A stretch of DNA of 64,000 nt from Fusibacter sp963666805 (GTDB lineage: Bacteria > Bacillota > Clostridia > Peptostreptococcales > Acidaminobacteraceae): assembly GCA_963666805.2 (NCBI GenBank), contig CAXXWR010000003.1, forward strand, positions 186,001 through 250,000. The letters are read 5' to 3'. The notes below the pieces were generated by a model. The model was given only the letters and a program-made list of their open reading frames with translations. It searched no databases and was not told the origin of the DNA. Numbering within the stretch: position 1 is the stretch's first letter; each line of letters starts with the position of its first letter. Shown here in pieces: positions 52,161 to 61,708 of the stretch. Made by a program: the position numbers and the translations under genes.

Positions 52161-53852
52161 CTATAAGCCAAAAAGTGCTGCACCAACCGCACCAACAATC
52201 TCTGGTTCGTCGGCGATAAATAACTTTTCACCAATTTTCTCCTCAACAGCTAATACCACACCCGGATTCTTTGCCACGCCACCAGTCATCATATATTCAC
52301 CGCCAAGTCCAACACGCTTTATAAGCGAAAAGGCTTTTGATGCCACTGATTGATGAACACCATGAGCGATATCACTCTTGTCTTTATTGAGGGCAATTAA
52401 CGAAATGACTTCTGATTCTGCAAAAACAGAACACATGCTACTGATACTTACATTTTCCTTCCATTTCATAGAAGCTGGACCGAGCTCACTAATTTCCATT
52501 TCAAGTGATCTTGCCATAAGTTCTAAAAATCGACCTGTTCCAGCAGCACATTTATCATTCATAACAAAATCAGTAACTTCTCCCCTATCATTGAGTTTAA
52601 TCACCTTGCTGTCTTGACCGCCAATATCTAAAATCGTTCTAATTTGTGGGTTAAAATAATTAGCCCCCTTACCATGACAACTGATTTCAGTTACATTCAT
52701 ATCGGCGAAAGGAATACTCACACGTCCGTAACCTGTTGATACAATCATTTCTAAGTCATTCTTTTGTAAGTTCGCTTTTTCAAGAACACTTTTAAGAACA
52801 TGTTCAGCACTTTCACCACTTTTAGCACCCGTTCTCACAACATCAAATGCTATAATTTCTTTTTTTTCATTCATAATAACGGCGTTCGTTGAAGTTGAGC
52901 CACTATCTATTCCTAATACATACATTTTTTCATTGCCACCTTTATGTTTTTTCTGTCTTTGACGTGCTACATGTGCCGTTACTTCTAATGACTCTACAAA
53001 CGCTTCGATTCGCGTTCTCAGTTGTCCTGCACTTTGCATCGTGTAATCTGTTTCTATTTTTAAAATAGGTTTATTAAAGGTCTCTTTCATTTGTACATAA
53101 TCATAAGAGTAATTGTCACAGAATTGAACCGTATGATAAACAATACCTGATAAGTCATCTTCAAAGGCCTTAAGTGTTTGCTCACGTTCGGATATATCTT
53201 CCATTCTCATACAGGGAAATTGACGCAAAAGTGCCCCTGAATACTGATAAAGACTACTGGTTTGATCTTTAGAAAAATGTCTTTCAAGACCTGTACACGT
53301 TAAATTAAAAACCAATTCTACATTTGCTTTTTCTAGCAATTTAACAACACTTGGATGAGAACGCGCTCCCATAATCCCAATTTTAATAGGAGATTTTTCT
53401 GGATTGGCTTCTCGCTCTTTTTCACTTTTTTCTCTCTTAAATGCTTGTCTTTTCAATTCACAAACTTGATAAAAACGGTCTATATCAAATGTTTTACCAC
53501 TAAAAGCTTCATAAGCTTTCATCATCTCTACAATAGACTGTTCGTAGAGCTTTATAGCAAGATCATTGACCTTTCTCGGAAAATCTAAAAGATAGATAAA
53601 TTTATCTGGATATTTTTCAGTCAATACATCATAAAGTCTGCGTGTACTATCACAGCAGGTAGTTAAAATAATCCCTTCATATCGATTTTGCTCTGCTGCT
53701 TCAAGAACCCCTTTTGAATAAGAACAAATATTGGGGTGCATGAGCATATCAGCTTGACAAAAATTGACCACATTCGGCTCAATTCTTTCAATCTCTATCC
53801 CAAAAGATTCAAACATTTCAACAGGTGTGTACTTACATACATAACCAAACAT
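52161..53852 (-). CDS. 2-hydroxyacyl-CoA dehydratase-type subunit fused to its ATPase activator
   Basis: The 563-residue protein has two parts. Residues 1-309 are a HgdB-like dehydratase subunit (FGYVCKYTPVEM, SYSKGVLEAAEQ, TTCCDSTRRLYDVL, ETDYTMQSAGQLRTRIEAF). Residues 310-563 are a complete acyl-CoA dehydratase activase (GIDSGSTSTNAV, VSTGYGRV, DIGGQDSKVI, the cluster cysteines in NDKCAAGTGR and SMCSVFAESE, and the closing VGAVGAALFGL). The activase part is as long as the stand-alone enzyme. A relic AAAGGTGG site sits before its Met310. It is translationally coupled to the upstream dehydratase subunit (TAATG overlap). It is an ATP-driven [4Fe-4S] electron donor for the dehydratase. The substrate is unknown. 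Confidence 0.88.
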   Translation of the reverse strand: MFGYVCKYTPVEMFESFGIEIERIEPNVVNFCQADMLMHPNICSYSKGVLEAAEQNRYEGIILTTCCDSTRRLYDVLTEKYPDKFIYLLDFPRKVNDLAIKLYEQSIVEMMKAYEAFSGKTFDIDRFYQVCELKRQAFKREKSEKEREANPEKSPIKIGIMGARSHPSVVKLLEKANVELVFNLTCTGLERHFSKDQTSSLYQYSGALLRQFPCMRMEDISEREQTLKAFEDDLSGIVYHTVQFCDNYSYDYVQMKETFNKPILKIETDYTMQSAGQLRTRIEAFVESLEVTAHVARQRQKKHKGGNEKMYVLGIDSGSTSTNAVIMNEKKEIIAFDVVRTGAKSGESAEHVLKSVLEKANLQKNDLEMIVSTGYGRVSIPFADMNVTEISCHGKGANYFNPQIRTILDIGGQDSKVIKLNDRGEVTDFVMNDKCAAGTGRFLELMARSLEMEISELGPASMKWKENVSISSMCSVFAESEVISLIALNKDKSDIAHGVHQSVASKAFSLIKRVGLGGEYMMTGGVAKNPGVVLAVEEKIGEKLFIADEPEIVGAVGAALFGL

Positions 53853-55135
53853 TATGAAATCCTCCCTTTAGCTTGTTGCGATTGAAGAATTTCCAAGAAG
53901 GCTTCAAGTCGTGTTTTAATTTGCCCATCATGGCTATTCCTCCGGTCCATGCCATCACCATCTAAGATAAGCATCGGAATGCCCTTTTCGGTCATCTTTT
54001 CTTTTAGAAGCATCACGCCACCAGCCGATTGTTTACAGCCCCAGTGACAAAAATGAATCAAGGCATCTGTATTAAAGTCATCAACGTATTTTTCAATGGC
54101 TTCTATCTTGCGACTAAAAGAACCATTATAAATATTATTAATCATTTTACTCGCTAAGGCTTCTAAAGGGTGTTCTACATCGAGTTCTTCCATATTATCA
54201 AGATTAATATCACACAGATCTATCTGATAGTCAGCGCTAATGTTAAAATAACTTTGTAGGGTCTCTTGATAATAAGGAAAAAGATGTACCCAAAAAATGC
54301 TTTGAGCTGTTTTAGGAGGATAAGCTTTAATCTCTTCTTCAAGCATTTCAAAAAAGGTTAGTACTTCAGGCGTCCCAATGTATAAATGCGTTGCAAATAG
54401 CATAAACATCTGTAATGTTAACGTACTTGGATATTGATGCTCTTTTTGAAGCTCTAAAAAACGCTTATATGCCGCCTTAGATTGATTTTCTCTCTCTAAG
54501 GTAGCTTTGAGTGCTTGAATATCAAAAGTCTTCCCAGTTTCTACTTCTAAGCGTTTAATCATGTCTTTAAGTTGCACGACCAAATAATCTCTTGCTTCTA
54601 TTGAATAAGTATTGGGGATATCTAAGGTCATATGACTTAAATGGTTTTTTTGACTTAGATACCTAAAGGTATTAATATTCCCGTCACATACCATTGAAGT
54701 GGTCACTGAAAAAGACGGAATGGGCAAAACCCCACTATCTACACCGCCAATAAAATTACGATGATAGGCACAGAGCGTCTGGGCAATCCCCATGTTTTCT
54801 GCATAATCCATAAAGTAGTCTTCACATTTGAATCCTGATATAAAAGAAGATAAACACTCAATTGAAACAGGAATTAGATTGAAACACTGTAAGATTTCCA
54901 CAGGTGCAAAGATATTTGTCCATGCGGATTGCTCAGGATGTTCTAAAGCTTCTTCTGTTTTTTTTACCGCCAAATGATTTAAGTAGCGATACGCTTTAGG
55001 TAAGTCTTTATCCGCTAAATATTTGGTTCTTAAACCTTCCGCCTTCATCCCTAGCTTCATCATGCTAAGAACAGTTTCCGGCTTAGTATTGGCTCTTTTC
55101 TTCATTTCTTCGCCATATTTTTTTACAATTTCCAT
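53852..55135 (-). CDS. 2-hydroxyacyl-CoA dehydratase-family subunit (double-cubane or dehydratase type)
   Basis: The 427-residue protein belongs to the 2-hydroxyacyl-CoA dehydratase D/HgdC family, which also contains the double-cubane-cluster reductases. Seen are WTNIFAPVEILQCFNLIPVSIECLSSFISGFKCED with cysteines, AQTLCAYHRNFIGG, MVCDGNINTFRYL and HFCHWGCKQSAGGVMLLKEKMTEKGIPMLILDGDGMDRRN. Its stop overlaps the start of the fused subunit-activase gene, so the two form a complete system. No CoA-transferase or enoyl-CoA genes are near, so the reaction could be a dehydration or a small-molecule reduction. AAAGGCGAC precedes ATG 55135. Confidence 0.87.
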   Translation of the reverse strand: MEIVKKYGEEMKKRANTKPETVLSMMKLGMKAEGLRTKYLADKDLPKAYRYLNHLAVKKTEEALEHPEQSAWTNIFAPVEILQCFNLIPVSIECLSSFISGFKCEDYFMDYAENMGIAQTLCAYHRNFIGGVDSGVLPIPSFSVTTSMVCDGNINTFRYLSQKNHLSHMTLDIPNTYSIEARDYLVVQLKDMIKRLEVETGKTFDIQALKATLERENQSKAAYKRFLELQKEHQYPSTLTLQMFMLFATHLYIGTPEVLTFFEMLEEEIKAYPPKTAQSIFWVHLFPYYQETLQSYFNISADYQIDLCDINLDNMEELDVEHPLEALASKMINNIYNGSFSRKIEAIEKYVDDFNTDALIHFCHWGCKQSAGGVMLLKEKMTEKGIPMLILDGDGMDRRNSHDGQIKTRLEAFLEILQSQQAKGRIS

Positions 55136-55352
55136 ATAATGTCGCCTTTCTTTTGATTAGTCTCTCTCGTTAATATCACCTTTAGAAGGTGAACGGCTTC
55201 ATTTATTTAAACGCTCAAAAACATTCAAATAAATTAAAATATATCACTTTGCTTAAAATTCTTCAAGTTTAATTGGTCCTATTAGAAAGAGATTCAATTG
55301 TTCATAAAATAAAAAAAAATCAATTTACAACAATGCATTTGATTTAGAACTG

Positions 55353-55380
55353 AAAAAAAACTGAGCCCCTTAAGGCTCAG
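55353..55380 (-). terminator. Terminator of the beta-glucoside PTS operon
   Basis: CTGAGCC at 55361-55367 pairs perfectly with GGCTCAG at 55374-55380, and eight T follow on the minus strand. It is about 50 bp past the last gene of the operon. Confidence 0.8.
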
Positions 55381-55429
55381 CTTCATTTACATCATTTGCA
55401 ATTTCTTTAAAAAATATCAACAGCAATAA

Positions 55430-56233
55430 CTAATCAATCAGATTAAATGCCTTAAATGCATGATACACACCATCTTGATCAACGGATTGTGTCACATAAC
55501 TAGCAAGTTTTTTCGTCTCTTGTTCAGCGTTACCCATAGCAACACTGGTCCCTGCAAACATAAGCATTTCTCTATCATTAGGACCATCTCCAATCGCCAT
55601 CACTTCATCTTGCTGAATACCAAGGTGAGTAATGACCTTTAAGATAGCAGAGGCCTTATGAATGCCTTTCTGAGTAAATTCGCCATTGAACTGATTGCGA
55701 TCTGCAAAACTCATAGGTGTGATTTGAATGCCTTCTGGAACAGCCATTCCCATTGATTTAACATCAATGTCGGCATGATAATACATACCACTTTCAACCC
55801 CTTCTATCGTTCTAGGATCTTCAACCTTTTGAATTGCAAAATCACTATCGTCAATTCCCTTGTCACTCAAGAGCGTTCTAAACTGATTAATACTTTCTTC
55901 ATTGGCAAACTTGCCATTTCGGCCATCTAAAATATAGTGTGCATGATGGGCTTCTAATACATCAATCGTGCGGGATAAAAGGTCTTGAGACATTTGGTCT
56001 CTAAAAAGTATTTGTCCCTTCCAAACAGCATGAGCACCTGCTGAGGCAATAATGCCATCAAAAGGTAATTCCTTTAAGAATGAAGGAATGGTATCTAAAG
56101 CCCTCCCAGTACAAATGGAAAGCAAATACCCTTTCTTTTTCACTTCATGAATTGCCTCTATTGTTCGATTGGAAATTTCTTGCTTATAATTGATGAGTGT
56201 GCCGTCAATATCTAAAAAAATAATTTTTATCAT
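55430..56233 (-). CDS. Cof-type HAD-IIB family phosphatase
   Basis: The 267-residue enzyme has the HAD nucleophile FLDIDGTLIN at 6-15 (Asp8), SICTGRALDT, and AIGDGPNDREMLMFAGTSVAMGNA with the late Asp residues, typical of type IIB (Cof) phosphatases acting on sugar phosphates or similar metabolites. It is the last gene of the PTS operon and overlaps ptsI by ATGA. It may remove phosphate from accumulated sugar phosphates. The substrate is not shown. Confidence 0.9.
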   Translation of the reverse strand: MIKIIFLDIDGTLINYKQEISNRTIEAIHEVKKKGYLLSICTGRALDTIPSFLKELPFDGIIASAGAHAVWKGQILFRDQMSQDLLSRTIDVLEAHHAHYILDGRNGKFANEESINQFRTLLSDKGIDDSDFAIQKVEDPRTIEGVESGMYYHADIDVKSMGMAVPEGIQITPMSFADRNQFNGEFTQKGIHKASAILKVITHLGIQQDEVMAIGDGPNDREMLMFAGTSVAMGNAEQETKKLASYVTQSVDQDGVYHAFKAFNLID

Positions 56234-57840
56234 TTACTTTCCCTTATCGCTTTTCTGACACGAAGTACAGCACTTGGTGAGACTGATAATTCATCAATCC
56301 CCATTTCAATAAAGCGGCTAGTTAAACGCGTATCTGCACCTAACTCACCACAAATACCAATCCAAATACCTGCGTCGTGTGCGTTTTTAGCTGACATTTC
56401 AATCAGTCGCAATACAGCGTCATGATGTCGATTAAGGAAGGGCTCAAGATGCGTATTTTGACGGTCTATCGCCAACGTGTATTGGGTTAAATCGTTGGTT
56501 CCTACACTGAAAAAATCCACTTCTTTTGCCAATTGATCACTGATAATAGCAGCCGCTGGTGTCTCTATCATAATGCCTTGCTCAACGTCATTAAAAGGAA
56601 TTCCTTGAGCCTTTAAGGTATCCCTAACTTCTTTAGAGATTACTTTAATCTGTCTCACTTCTTCTACAGAAGTAATCATAGGATACATAATAGATAGATG
56701 ACCAAAGGCACTTGCCCTATAAAGTGCTCTCAGTTGTGTCTTAAAAATTTCAGGCTGTGTTAAACAAATTCGAATCGCACGGTAACCTAGTGCTGGATTG
56801 TCTTCATGCTCTAAGTTAAAATAATCAACTTTTTTGTCAGCACCAATATCCAGCGTACGAATCACGACATTTTTACCTTGCATGGCTTGTAAAACCTTTT
56901 TATAAGCCTCAAATTGTTCTTCTTCAGTTGGATAATCTTCAGAACCTAAATATAAAAACTCACTTCTAAAAAGACCAATGCCACCTGCATCATTTTTAAG
57001 AACATGTTCTAAATCTAAAGGATTAGCTATATTAGCATAAACTTTTACCTTTTTACCACTTAGTGTTACATTTTCTTGTCCTATTAATTCAGCCAATTGA
57101 CTTTTTTCTTCATTTTGAGCATGAAGTGCATGTTCATAAGTTGCAAGTGTCGCTTCATCCGGATTAATAATTAAAACGCCCTTGTCACCATCTGCTATTG
57201 CTAACTGACCTTGCCAGCTTTCATCATATTTTACACCTATCACCGCTGGAATGTCCATCGTTCTAGCTAAAATAGCCGTATGAGAATTGCTTGATCCAAG
57301 TTCAGTAATAATGCCTCTCATTAAAGATTGATCCATCTGAACGGTTTCACTCGGTGCCAAATCTTTGGCTACAAGTAGGCTTGGATTAACCAATTCTTTA
57401 ACTTGATCTTTACCAGTCAAAATTTTTATAACTCTTTGACTAATATCCTTCATGTCTGCTGCTCTTGCTCTAAAATAGTCATTATCCATTGCACTGAAAA
57501 TGTCCGCTAGTTTATCACCTGCTTGCTTTACTGCATAGGCTGCATTAGCAAAAGAATCATTAATGATCGTTTTAACTGAATCAATAAAATCATCATCTTC
57601 AAGCATCATCGCATGGACACCCAGTATATCAGCACTTTCTTTAATACCTTCTTGAAGCTTTTGATCTACTAAGCTATTAAGCTGTTCAATCGCTGTTTGT
57701 CTAGCCTTTTCAAAACGTTCTATTTCAAGTTCAGTGTTTTGAATAGTGCCATAATCAACTTCGACTGCTTCATTATGATAAATACAAATGGGGGCAATGG
57801 CAATGCCTTTACTGATTTGTTTTCCTTCTATTATAGTCAT
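56230..57840 (-). CDS. ptsI: PTS enzyme I (phosphoenolpyruvate-protein phosphotransferase)
   Basis: The 536-residue protein moves phosphate from PEP to HPr. The phospho-His is His187 in ELGSSNSHTAIL, with the PEP-binding domain at about 255-530 (LFRSEFLYLG, DIGADKKVDYF, GTNDLTQYTLAIDR). It is shorter than usual (about 570 residues) because the C-terminus stops at SPSAVLRVRKAIRESK, without the roughly 30-residue tail. The active-site stretch has SSNSH where GGRTSH is common. It sits in a beta-glucoside operon rather than with a general ptsH-ptsI pair, so it may be dedicated. Confidence 0.93.
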   Translation of the reverse strand: MTIIEGKQISKGIAIAPICIYHNEAVEVDYGTIQNTELEIERFEKARQTAIEQLNSLVDQKLQEGIKESADILGVHAMMLEDDDFIDSVKTIINDSFANAAYAVKQAGDKLADIFSAMDNDYFRARAADMKDISQRVIKILTGKDQVKELVNPSLLVAKDLAPSETVQMDQSLMRGIITELGSSNSHTAILARTMDIPAVIGVKYDESWQGQLAIADGDKGVLIINPDEATLATYEHALHAQNEEKSQLAELIGQENVTLSGKKVKVYANIANPLDLEHVLKNDAGGIGLFRSEFLYLGSEDYPTEEEQFEAYKKVLQAMQGKNVVIRTLDIGADKKVDYFNLEHEDNPALGYRAIRICLTQPEIFKTQLRALYRASAFGHLSIMYPMITSVEEVRQIKVISKEVRDTLKAQGIPFNDVEQGIMIETPAAAIISDQLAKEVDFFSVGTNDLTQYTLAIDRQNTHLEPFLNRHHDAVLRLIEMSAKNAHDAGIWIGICGELGADTRLTSRFIEMGIDELSVSPSAVLRVRKAIRESK

Positions 57841-57854
57841 TACACCATCATCCT

Positions 57855-58112
57855 TTATATTGTCTCATTAAAAAACTTTTCAAGATGTTGTGCTGCTTCT
57901 TGTTCGTCAGGTCCTTCTATGGTCACAGTTACAACATCATCTTTTTTTACACCTAAAGCCATGACAGAAATCAGCCGTGTTAGCTCTGCTGCATCACCAT
58001 TGAGTGATAAAGTGATTTTTGATTGAAATTGCTTTGCCTCTTTTGCCAATTTCCCTGCCGGTCTTGCATGAAGACCTACCTCATCTGTAATTTGATACGT
58101 AAAACTTTTCAT
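57855..58112 (-). CDS. ptsH: HPr-like phosphocarrier with Arg at the regulatory Ser46 position
   Basis: The 85-residue protein has the active-site GLHARPAG with His15, so it can carry phosphate from enzyme I. The region that normally reads K-S-I/L-M-G has AELTRLISVMALG, with Arg46 where HPr kinase would phosphorylate Ser46. This suggests a transport-only or paralogous HPr that is not used for CcpA signalling. It is directly between the 6-phospho-beta-glucosidase and ptsI genes (2 and 14 bp gaps), in the LicT operon. A conventional Ser46 HPr may exist elsewhere in the genome. Confidence 0.92.
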   Translation of the reverse strand: MKSFTYQITDEVGLHARPAGKLAKEAKQFQSKITLSLNGDAAELTRLISVMALGVKKDDVVTVTIEGPDEQEAAQHLEKFFNETI

Positions 58113-58114
58113 GT

Positions 58115-59551
58115 CTATAACTCCTCTCCATTAGTTGCAATTACGTTTTTATACCAATCAAATGATTTTTTCTTTCTTCTATTAAGTGTACCTGTGCCAT
58201 CATCATATTTTTCAACATAAATAAAACCATAACGTTTAGCCATTTCTCCAGTAGAAGCACTGACAAGGTCAATACAACCCCAAGGTGTATAACCCCATAA
58301 ATCCACGCCATCTTTAACCGCTTCTTTCATCTGATCGATATGTTGACTTAAATAGTCAATACGATAGTCATCTTGAATACTACCATCTTCTTCTATTTTA
58401 TCATACGCTCCTAATCCATTTTCAACAACCATAATTGGAATTTCATAACGTCCATAAATTTCATTAAGGCTATAACGTAAGCCTTTTGGATCAATTTGCC
58501 ATCCCCAATCACTTGTTTTAAGATAAGGATTTTTAAGACCGCCCATGATATTGCCACTTACCGCTTCCTTATCTGGAGATTCTGAAACGCAGTTACTCAT
58601 ATAATAACTCAGTGTATAAAAATCAATTGTGCCTTCTAATAAATCTTTTTTATCTTCTTCTGTTATATTGAGCTTAATATTGTTTTCTTCAAAATAACGT
58701 TCTGCATAAGCTGGATACTTACCTCTTACTTGAATATCTGAACAGAACCAATTGAGCATTCTGTTTTCTTTTTGTGCTTTTAAAATATCATCAGGGTGGC
58801 AAGTATTAGGATACATTGTAATGAAACAAATCATGTTCCCCATAATAAAGTTAGGATATTTTTCATGAGCTAACTTCACTGCTTTAGCACTTGCCACTAA
58901 CTGATGGTGTAAACCTTGAAAACGCGCTTGTGGATCGTCTACAGCATGCATAAAATCTTCTGTGCCTTCATTAATAATTCCTAAAGAAAGTAAATTCCCC
59001 ATAGGTACTGCCCCTACATTGACTTCATTAAAAGTTAGCCAATACTTTACTTTATCCTTATAGCGATCAAAAATAACTTCACAATATCTCATAAAATGAT
59101 CAATACACGCTCTGCCAGACCAACCATGATATTTTTTAGCCATTTCATAAGGCATTTCATAATGAGAAATGGTGACAATAGGTTCAATGCCATATTTATG
59201 ACATTCATCGAAAACTGCATCATAAAATGCTAGACCCTTTTCATTAGGCTTTTCTTCCATACCAGTTGGAAATATTCTTGTCCACGCAATGGAAAGTCTA
59301 AAGGCTTTAAAACCCATCTCTGCAAACAGAGCGATATCTTCTTTATAGCGATGATAAAAATCAATCGCTTCATGGCTTGGATAGAGGGTTCCCTCTTCAA
59401 TTTCTTTAGTAATACGTTTAGGAATTTTGTGTGTTCCATTTGTACACATATCTGGAACTGACACCCCTTTGCCGTCTACATCCCATGCACCTTCAAATTG
59501 ATTCGCTGCTGTTGCACCGCCCCACATAAAAGTCTTTTTAAATGTTTTCAT
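58115..59551 (-). CDS. bglA: 6-phospho-beta-glucosidase, glycoside hydrolase family 1
   Basis: The 478-residue retaining hydrolase cleaves phosphorylated beta-glucosides made by the PTS. The acid/base is Glu176 in TFNEVN, and the nucleophile is Glu377 in VVENGLGAYD. The N-terminal FMWGGATAANQFEGAW is the family 1 signature region. ATG 59551 was preferred to an upstream ATG seven codons earlier because AAGGAG has better spacing to it. It follows the EIIBCA gene. Its context makes the phospho-specific function likely. Confidence 0.92.
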   Translation of the reverse strand: MKTFKKTFMWGGATAANQFEGAWDVDGKGVSVPDMCTNGTHKIPKRITKEIEEGTLYPSHEAIDFYHRYKEDIALFAEMGFKAFRLSIAWTRIFPTGMEEKPNEKGLAFYDAVFDECHKYGIEPIVTISHYEMPYEMAKKYHGWSGRACIDHFMRYCEVIFDRYKDKVKYWLTFNEVNVGAVPMGNLLSLGIINEGTEDFMHAVDDPQARFQGLHHQLVASAKAVKLAHEKYPNFIMGNMICFITMYPNTCHPDDILKAQKENRMLNWFCSDIQVRGKYPAYAERYFEENNIKLNITEEDKKDLLEGTIDFYTLSYYMSNCVSESPDKEAVSGNIMGGLKNPYLKTSDWGWQIDPKGLRYSLNEIYGRYEIPIMVVENGLGAYDKIEEDGSIQDDYRIDYLSQHIDQMKEAVKDGVDLWGYTPWGCIDLVSASTGEMAKRYGFIYVEKYDDGTGTLNRRKKKSFDWYKNVIATNGEEL

Positions 59552-59605
59552 TAGTATTGTCTCCTTCCTCATTTGAAATTACACTTTAAATCTCTTATTA
59601 CTTAT

Positions 59606-61525
59606 CTATAAAACCGTTATAAGTGTTTCACCTTTATTGACGTTTTCTGCATCATTAGGAATAACATCTACATAGGCGTCAGTATTAGTGATTATAACCG
59701 GTGTTGTTACCATAAATCCAGATTGCTTAATAAGATCTATATCAAATTTTAATAAAAGCTGTCCTTTTTTAACTCTATCACCTGTTTTAACTTGCTTATC
59801 AAAACCTTTACCATCCATATTAACGGTGTCAATTCCTACATGAATGAGTATCTCTGCACCCCCGTCAGATAAAATACCTATTGCGTGCCCTGTTGGGAAC
59901 ATCGTTGTAATTTCACCGTCACAAGGTGCATAGACATTGCCATCTTCAGGTTCTATTGCAATACCTTCTCCCATGCTTTTGCTTGAAAACGCTTCATCTT
60001 TCACTTCTGATAAAGGTATCATTTTCCCTTTAATAGGAGCTACTAACGTTTCATTTTTAACTGTGTTGACTTTCACTACGGGTTCAACAGCATCATCTTT
60101 GTAAGTAATCATTGTTAATAAGAAAGCAATCACTGAAGCAACTACCACAGCAACAACTCCCCATATTAAACTATAGATACTATTAGTTGATGAATCAATA
60201 AACGAAGGGAAACCAAATACACCAAGTCCACCCATCATATAACTTTTAACACCTAATAAGCCTATAATCCCACCACCAATAGCAGAGGCGATACATGAAA
60301 TGACAAATGGTTTTTTCTTTGGCAATGTAATCCCATAAATAGCTGGCTCAGTAACACCAAACATACCTGAAACAAAAGCAGGAATAGCAAGGCCTTTAAG
60401 TTTTTGATCTTTCGTTTTAAGAAGAATTGCCAATACAACAAAAGATTGAGCAAATGATGCTGTAAAATAAGGCGAAAGAACAAAGTCATAACCCAATGCT
60501 GAAAAGTTAATCAAGGCAATTGGTATAAGACCCCAATGAAGACCAAAGATAACAAGTACTTGCCATAATGCTCCAAGAGTAAGACCTGCAATAAGACCAC
60601 CCACTACTGGAATAGAATATAAGAAAGTAAAGACAATACCGACAATACTACTTAAAATAGTTGCAATTGGACCAATTACAAGGTAAGTTGCTGGTACCAT
60701 AATGAGTAAAATAAAAAATGGTACTAAGAATGTCTTTACAACATCTGGAATAACTTTTTTAAGCGATTTTTGTAACCTTGATGCTACAAAAACAGATAAG
60801 ATAATCGGTACAACGGATGTCGCATAACCACTTGCTGGCATAATGATTGGAATCCCGAAGAAAGTCTTATAGTAATTCATTGCGAAGTCACTATTAGCAA
60901 AGACTGTTCCTAACACCTCTCCTGAAGGCAAGTTAATCATTTGTGGATAAACAAGGGCTATACCAAGGGCTATACCTGTAAACTGATTGAGTTTAAATTT
61001 CTTGGCTGCTGTATACCCTAAGATAATTGGTAAGAAGTAGAAGAAACCATCTGCTACAGAATACCATGTCATGTAAGCCCCAGATGTAGAAATATCAAGG
61101 CTATTTAGTGATGCTATAAACGACCAAAGTGCCAATAGACCTTTTAAAATACCGGCTGCTGCCAAAACACCTAATAAAGGTGAAAATGTACCTGAAATAA
61201 TATCAATTAATCTTGCTCCAACACTCATTTGTTCTTTTTCTGAATCATCGTCATCACTAGCCGCTTCTCCAGAAATGTGTCCTACTTTGCAAACTACTTC
61301 ATAAACATCTGGAACATGGTTCCCTATAACTACTTGATACTGTCCCCCCGCTTGCATTACAGTGACAATACCATCTGTATTTTTTAAAACTTCTGTATTC
61401 GCTTTCGATTCGTCTTTTAGTTTAAAACGTAATCTTGTAATACAGTGAGTAAGGCTAATAATATTGTCTTTGCCCCCCACATTTTGAATGATGATTCTAG
61501 CGAGTCCATCATACTTACTTGCCAT
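59606..61525 (-). CDS. bglP: PTS beta-glucoside-specific EIIBCA component
   Basis: The 639-residue permease has a BglP/BglF layout. EIIB (about 1-85) holds phospho-Cys28 in SLTHCITRLRFKLKD. EIIC (about 105-470) has about ten spans (GVTEPAIYGITLP is the sugar-site loop). EIIA (about 490-639) has the phospho-His in ILIHVGIDTVNMDGKGF. It imports and phosphorylates aryl- or oligo-beta-glucosides. The start ATG 61525 has GGAGG upstream. A LicT-type terminator and RAT site precede it. Confidence 0.95.
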   Translation of the reverse strand: MASKYDGLARIIIQNVGGKDNIISLTHCITRLRFKLKDESKANTEVLKNTDGIVTVMQAGGQYQVVIGNHVPDVYEVVCKVGHISGEAASDDDDSEKEQMSVGARLIDIISGTFSPLLGVLAAAGILKGLLALWSFIASLNSLDISTSGAYMTWYSVADGFFYFLPIILGYTAAKKFKLNQFTGIALGIALVYPQMINLPSGEVLGTVFANSDFAMNYYKTFFGIPIIMPASGYATSVVPIILSVFVASRLQKSLKKVIPDVVKTFLVPFFILLIMVPATYLVIGPIATILSSIVGIVFTFLYSIPVVGGLIAGLTLGALWQVLVIFGLHWGLIPIALINFSALGYDFVLSPYFTASFAQSFVVLAILLKTKDQKLKGLAIPAFVSGMFGVTEPAIYGITLPKKKPFVISCIASAIGGGIIGLLGVKSYMMGGLGVFGFPSFIDSSTNSIYSLIWGVVAVVVASVIAFLLTMITYKDDAVEPVVKVNTVKNETLVAPIKGKMIPLSEVKDEAFSSKSMGEGIAIEPEDGNVYAPCDGEITTMFPTGHAIGILSDGGAEILIHVGIDTVNMDGKGFDKQVKTGDRVKKGQLLLKFDIDLIKQSGFMVTTPVIITNTDAYVDVIPNDAENVNKGETLITVL

Positions 61526-61600
61526 GTGTATTACCTCCATCTCATAAAGTTTTTTTTATTATAAATGTGCACATTATAATCTGAATCATATTAAAACAAT

Positions 61601-61655
61601 AAAAAAGGCATAACCTCCTACTACAACATTCTCTGTTGTAGTGGATGGTTATGCC
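61601..61655 (-). terminator. LicT-controlled terminator between licT and bglP
   Basis: On the minus strand GGCATAACC pairs with GGTTATGCC (plus 61647-61655 and 61607-61615). Inside it an inner stem GTTGTAG/CTACAAC forms, and TTTTTT follows. The 5' arm is also part of the RAT site, so antiterminator and terminator exclude each other. Confidence 0.8.
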
Positions 61656-61673
61656 GACTTAACGTAACATTCC
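61647..61673 (-). promoter_or_regulatory. RAT (ribonucleic antiterminator) site 1
   Basis: The 27-nt minus-strand sequence begins GGAATGTTAC and ends GGCATAACC. It matches the BglG/LicT antiterminator consensus (GGATTGTTACTG... GGCAAAACC) at most conserved positions. LicT would bind it when beta-glucoside is present, opening the terminator. Confidence 0.8.
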
Positions 61674-61708
61674 TTATTTATTAAATAATAGTTCCTATTA
61701 GTCTATCT

